From Nocardioides alkalitolerans DSM 16699 (GTDB lineage Bacteria; Actinomycetota; Actinomycetes; Propionibacteriales; Nocardioidaceae): 64,000 nt of DNA. A model generated the notes under the pieces. That model ran no database searches and was not told the DNA's origin. It saw nothing but the letters and a program-made list of their open reading frames with translations. The position numbers and the translations under genes are program-made. The number at the start of each line of letters is the position of its first letter. Within the stretch, counting starts at the first letter, position 1. Positions 58,516-64,000 of the stretch are shown here, in pieces. The stretch covers positions 286,205 to 350,204 of the forward strand of contig NZ_KE384533.1 in NCBI RefSeq assembly GCF_000426525.1, written 5' to 3'.

Positions 58516-59547
58516 TCAGTCGACGAGCGCGGCGAACGGGTCGTCGTACTCCTCGAAGGGAGCCGGCGCGGACTCGAGCGCCTGGTCGACGTTGTCGGCG
58601 GTGACGAGCGCGATCGGCGCGGTGACGTTCTCCGGCAGGTCGGCGCCGTCGATGGCGGCGCGGCAGGCGTTGACGCCCATCTCGCCGATCGCGTACGGGT
58701 ACTGCGCGACCACGGCGGAGATCTCGCCGTCGGCGACGCCGTTCAGGCCGTCCTCCACACCGTCCACGCTGATGATCTCGACCTCGCCGGTGCGGCCGAC
58801 GTCGGAGACGGCGCGGGCGACGCCGAGCGCCATGTCGTCGTTGGCGACGAAGAAGCCGGCGAGCTCGGGGTTGGCGCGCAGCAGGGTGGTGGCCTGGGTG
58901 AGGGCCTCGTCGCGCGACCAGTTGGCGGCCACGGTCTGCACGATGTCGACGCCGTCGCCGACGCCCTCGGTGAAGCCGTCGAGGCGGGCGTTGCTGGTCA
59001 CGTCGCCGGCGATGCCACCGACGAGCGCGACCTCGCCGCCGTCGGGCAGCAGGGTGAGCATGTGCTCGCCGGCGAGCTGGCCGGCCTCGGCGTTGTCGGT
59101 GCCGATGTACGTCGCGGGCGTGGCGTCGGCCTGCTCGGCGGCGTCGGCGTCGACCGGGCTGTCGATGTTGACGATCGGGATGTCCTTCGCCGCGAGGGCG
59201 GCGAGGCCCTGGACGAGGTTGGTGCCGTCGATCGGGTTGACGATGACGCAGCCCGGGTCCTGCCCGGCGACGACGTTCAGCTTGTCGAGCTGACCGGTGG
59301 TGTCGGCGATGTCGCTCGCCGCCTGGACGTCGACCGAGAGCCCGCCGTCGTCGGCGCCGGTCTCGATGCCCGACTCCATCTGCTGGAAGAACGGGTTGTC
59401 GAGGCCCTTGATCACCGCGGCGATCGAGTCGGCGTCGCCGCCCCCGCCACCGGAGTCGGAGTCGCCGCCGCACGCGGAGACGACGAGGCAGAGGCTGGCG
59501 GCGATGGCTGCTGGGGCCAGGCGGCGGAAGCGGGGAGCACCACGCAT
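58516..59547 (-). CDS. sugar-binding lipoprotein (FrcB/RbsB type)
   Basis: A 343-residue protein. Lipoprotein signal with LVVSAC (C26), then a Gly/Asp linker, then a type 1 periplasmic binding fold: VIKGLDNPFFQQMESGIETGA, PGCVIVNPIDGTNLVQGLAALAAKDIPIVNIDSPVD, and FFVANDDMALGVARAVSDVGR. ATG 59547 (MRGAPRF) is chosen since it gives the lipobox at the usual position. It is the first gene of the sugar operon, divergent from the ROK repressor. Confidence 0.92.
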   Translation of the reverse strand: MRGAPRFRRLAPAAIAASLCLVVSACGGDSDSGGGGGDADSIAAVIKGLDNPFFQQMESGIETGADDGGLSVDVQAASDIADTTGQLDKLNVVAGQDPGCVIVNPIDGTNLVQGLAALAAKDIPIVNIDSPVDADAAEQADATPATYIGTDNAEAGQLAGEHMLTLLPDGGEVALVGGIAGDVTSNARLDGFTEGVGDGVDIVQTVAANWSRDEALTQATTLLRANPELAGFFVANDDMALGVARAVSDVGRTGEVEIISVDGVEDGLNGVADGEISAVVAQYPYAIGEMGVNACRAAIDGADLPENVTAPIALVTADNVDQALESAPAPFEEYDDPFAALVD

Positions 59548-59630
59548 GGGACTGTCCTTCGGATCGGAGCCGTGGCAACGCCGCCGCGGCAAGACTGTGA
59601 CCGGTGTCATGCGGTCGAGAGCATGGAACA

Positions 59631-59664
59631 CCCGATTAATGACTTCTGTCAATCATTAATCGGG
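59631..59664. promoter_or_regulatory. ROK operator candidate: 12-bp inverted repeat
   Basis: CCCGATTAATGA (59631-59642) and TCATTAATCGGG (59653-59664) are perfect complements, 10 bases apart, centred 22 bp from each other. It is an AT-rich island in the 156-bp divergent gap between the sugar-binding protein and the ROK repressor, so it probably regulates both. Confidence 0.8.
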
Positions 59665-59703
59665 GTCTTTCCGTTTCCCGTCGGTTCTTATTAGGGTGGT
59701 CGC

Positions 59704-60945
59704 ATGTCACTCACGTCTCCCGGAGCACCGGGGCCGCTGCCCGAGGGCGCGACCACGACGCCACCGGGCGTCGTCGGTCCCGGCGAGCTGCTGGCCCTCT
59801 TCCGGTCGCGCGCCCACCTGACCCGCGCCGACGTGATGACCCTGACCGGCCTCTCCCGCTCGACCGTCAACCAGCGCATCGACCTGCTGCAGGAGGCGGG
59901 CCTGCTGGTCGAGCGCGAGCCCCACGTCGTCCCGGGCCGTGGCCGTGGCCGTCCGGCCGGGTCGTTCGCCTTCAACGTCGAGCGCGGCGTGCTGCTGGTG
60001 TGCGACATCGGGGCCACGGCGATGCGGGCCGCGATCTGCGACCTCAGCGGCACCGTGCTGCGCGACCTGCCGCTGCTCAGCGACGTCACCGAGGGCCCCG
60101 AGGCCGTGCTGGCCCGGGTCGACCCCCTGTTCTCCCGGCTGCTGGAGTCGTCGGGCCGCGAGGCCGCCGACGTGCGCGGCATCGCGCTCTCCGTGCCCGG
60201 CCCGGTCGACCACGAGCAGGCCACCGTCGTCAGCCCGCCGATCATGACCGGGTGGGACCGCTTCGACGTCCGGGGCTGGTTCGCCCGCACCTACGACTGC
60301 CCGCTGCTGCTCGAGAAGGACGCGAACGCGATGGCGTGGGGCGAGTACCGCACCCACTACAGCGACGCCGACACGATCCTCATGCTCAAGCTCGGCACGG
60401 GCGTCGGCGCCGGCATCATCGCGGGCGGTCGCATCCACCGCGGCGCCGACGGCGCGGCCGGCGACATCGGCCACACCCAGGCCAGCGGCGACGACCGCGA
60501 CTCGAACCCCGCCTGCCGCTGCGGCAACAGCGGCTGCGTCGAGGCCCACGTCGGTGGCTGGGCCCTGATGCGCGACCTCACCGCGGCCGGCCGCGACGCG
60601 ACGACGGTCGACGAGGTCGTCGAGCTCATCCGCACCGCCGACCCCGTGGCGGTCAGCCTCGCCCGCGCCGCCGGCCGCGTGCTCGGCGTCGCGCTCGCGG
60701 AGACGGTCAACATCCTCAACCCGCGCGTCGTGGTCGTCGGCGGCCAGCTGGCCGAGGCCGAGGAGCAGGTCTTCGCCGGGCTCCGCGAGATGGTCTACTC
60801 CCGCTCGCTGCCCCTCGCGACGCGTCGCCTCGAGCTGCACCGCAGCCGGCTCGACGAGCGTGCCGGCTCCGTGGGCCTGGCCCTGCTGCTGGCCGACCAC
60901 ATCTTCGACCCCGCGCGCGTCGACGCCGGGCTCGGCGCCGGCTGA
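59704..60945 (+). CDS. ROK family transcriptional repressor
   Basis: A 413-residue protein. An N-terminal winged helix (HLTRADVMTLTGLSRSTVNQRIDLLQEAGLLVE) is followed by a wing rich in Gly and Arg (VPGRGRGRPAGSF). The sugar-kinase-like part contains VCDIGATAMRAAICD, LEKDANAMAWGEYR, LKLGTGVGAGIIAGG and the zinc site CRCGNSGCVEAH. NagC/XylR-type proteins respond to sugars. It faces the sugar ABC operon. Confidence 0.92.
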   Translation: MSLTSPGAPGPLPEGATTTPPGVVGPGELLALFRSRAHLTRADVMTLTGLSRSTVNQRIDLLQEAGLLVEREPHVVPGRGRGRPAGSFAFNVERGVLLVCDIGATAMRAAICDLSGTVLRDLPLLSDVTEGPEAVLARVDPLFSRLLESSGREAADVRGIALSVPGPVDHEQATVVSPPIMTGWDRFDVRGWFARTYDCPLLLEKDANAMAWGEYRTHYSDADTILMLKLGTGVGAGIIAGGRIHRGADGAAGDIGHTQASGDDRDSNPACRCGNSGCVEAHVGGWALMRDLTAAGRDATTVDEVVELIRTADPVAVSLARAAGRVLGVALAETVNILNPRVVVVGGQLAEAEEQVFAGLREMVYSRSLPLATRRLELHRSRLDERAGSVGLALLLADHIFDPARVDAGLGAG

Positions 60946-61050
60946 CCGCGGTCCCGAGCACGGGCCGGGCGCCCCGCCGTACGGCGCTGCGCCTCCCCCG
61001 CCCCGGGTACCTCCGGGGACGTGCTCGCGCGACACCCTGACCCCACCGAG

Positions 61051-61091
61051 TTACTGATCGGTAGGATATGTCTCACAGGTCAGCTCTGTGA
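61051..61091. promoter_or_regulatory. near-palindromic sites before the membrane Fe-S oxidoreductase gene
   Basis: TTACTGATCGGTAG (61051-61064) is almost palindromic and resembles TetR-type operators. TCACAG (61073-61078) and CTGTGA (61086-61091) form an inverted repeat with a 7-base spacer. Both lie 93-133 bp before the ATG of a gene linked to fatty acid oxidation, where a TetR repressor would be expected. Confidence 0.4.
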
Positions 61092-61183
61092 CGCACGCCG
61101 CGTCGTACAACTAGGGTCAGTCCGATGCGCACGTGCCGATGTGGCCGGCACGAGCGTCAGCAACGACGAGGAGCAGGGTGCAG

Positions 61184-64000
<2,817 letters not shown>

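Overview
The window is very GC-rich, dense in genes, uses many GTG starts and couples many genes by ATGA/GTGA overlaps. With a DUF222-HNH (13E12-type) gene, a DesA3/ferredoxin-reductase pair, an EtfD-type membrane Fe-S protein and S1 and M23 secreted peptidases, this points to an actinobacterium, most likely Nocardioidaceae (inference from gene content and style, not a database match). No rRNA, tRNA, CRISPR array, phage or insertion sequence was seen.

Layout. 1-7.3 kb: the end of an ABC-2 exporter, an M20 peptidase with an overlapping MFS exporter, a DUF1992 protein, and a two-gene malyl-CoA lyase-type operon with a strong terminator. 7.4-14.6 kb: a large membrane-anchored protein of unknown function, an M48 peptidase, a UspA/amino-acid permease pair, a small operon with a MarR-like repressor and a recognisable promoter/operator, and dtd. 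15-18.5 kb: a secreted trypsin-like protease and an ECF sigma factor fused to its own zinc-finger, membrane and external domains.

18.7-34.2 kb is the most unusual part. An OpuC-type (betaine-like) ABC transporter, a cysteine-dioxygenase-like protein, an amidohydrolase, an ornithine-cyclodeaminase-like protein, LacI and RpiR regulators, and hutU/hutH share the region with two further histidine ammonia-lyase (HAL) family proteins. Those two have lost the residues that build or serve the MIO prosthetic group (Gly-Thr-Gly and Ala-Ala-Gly instead of Ala-Ser-Gly). My working hypothesis is a catabolic island for a histidine-derived betaine or a related amino acid, in which MIO-independent lyases act beside classical histidine degradation.

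34.3-44.3 kb: an AAC(3)-family acetyltransferase, a TatA-like protein, a hydrolase, an MFS protein, a fatty-acid desaturase operon (reductase, desaturase, small Cys protein), a CMD/AhpD protein, nhaA with a structured leader, an IclR regulator and a methyltransferase. 44.4-46.3 kb: palindromic repeats flank a DUF222-HNH gene that has an SOS-box-like site in its promoter. 46.3-55 kb: PhzF, a response regulator whose HTH is replaced by membrane segments, an M23 peptidase, a 906-residue dipeptidase-like membrane protein, a lipid-facing unknown and SppA.

55-61 kb is a complete sugar module: a ROK repressor facing an FrcBCA-type ABC transporter, a ketose 3-epimerase and a P-loop sugar/nucleoside kinase, with a 12-bp inverted repeat in the divergent promoter. 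61.2 kb to the right edge is an EtfD/HdrDE-type membrane Fe-S oxidoreductase, cut by the window end, with a long tail carrying five SLFD motifs.
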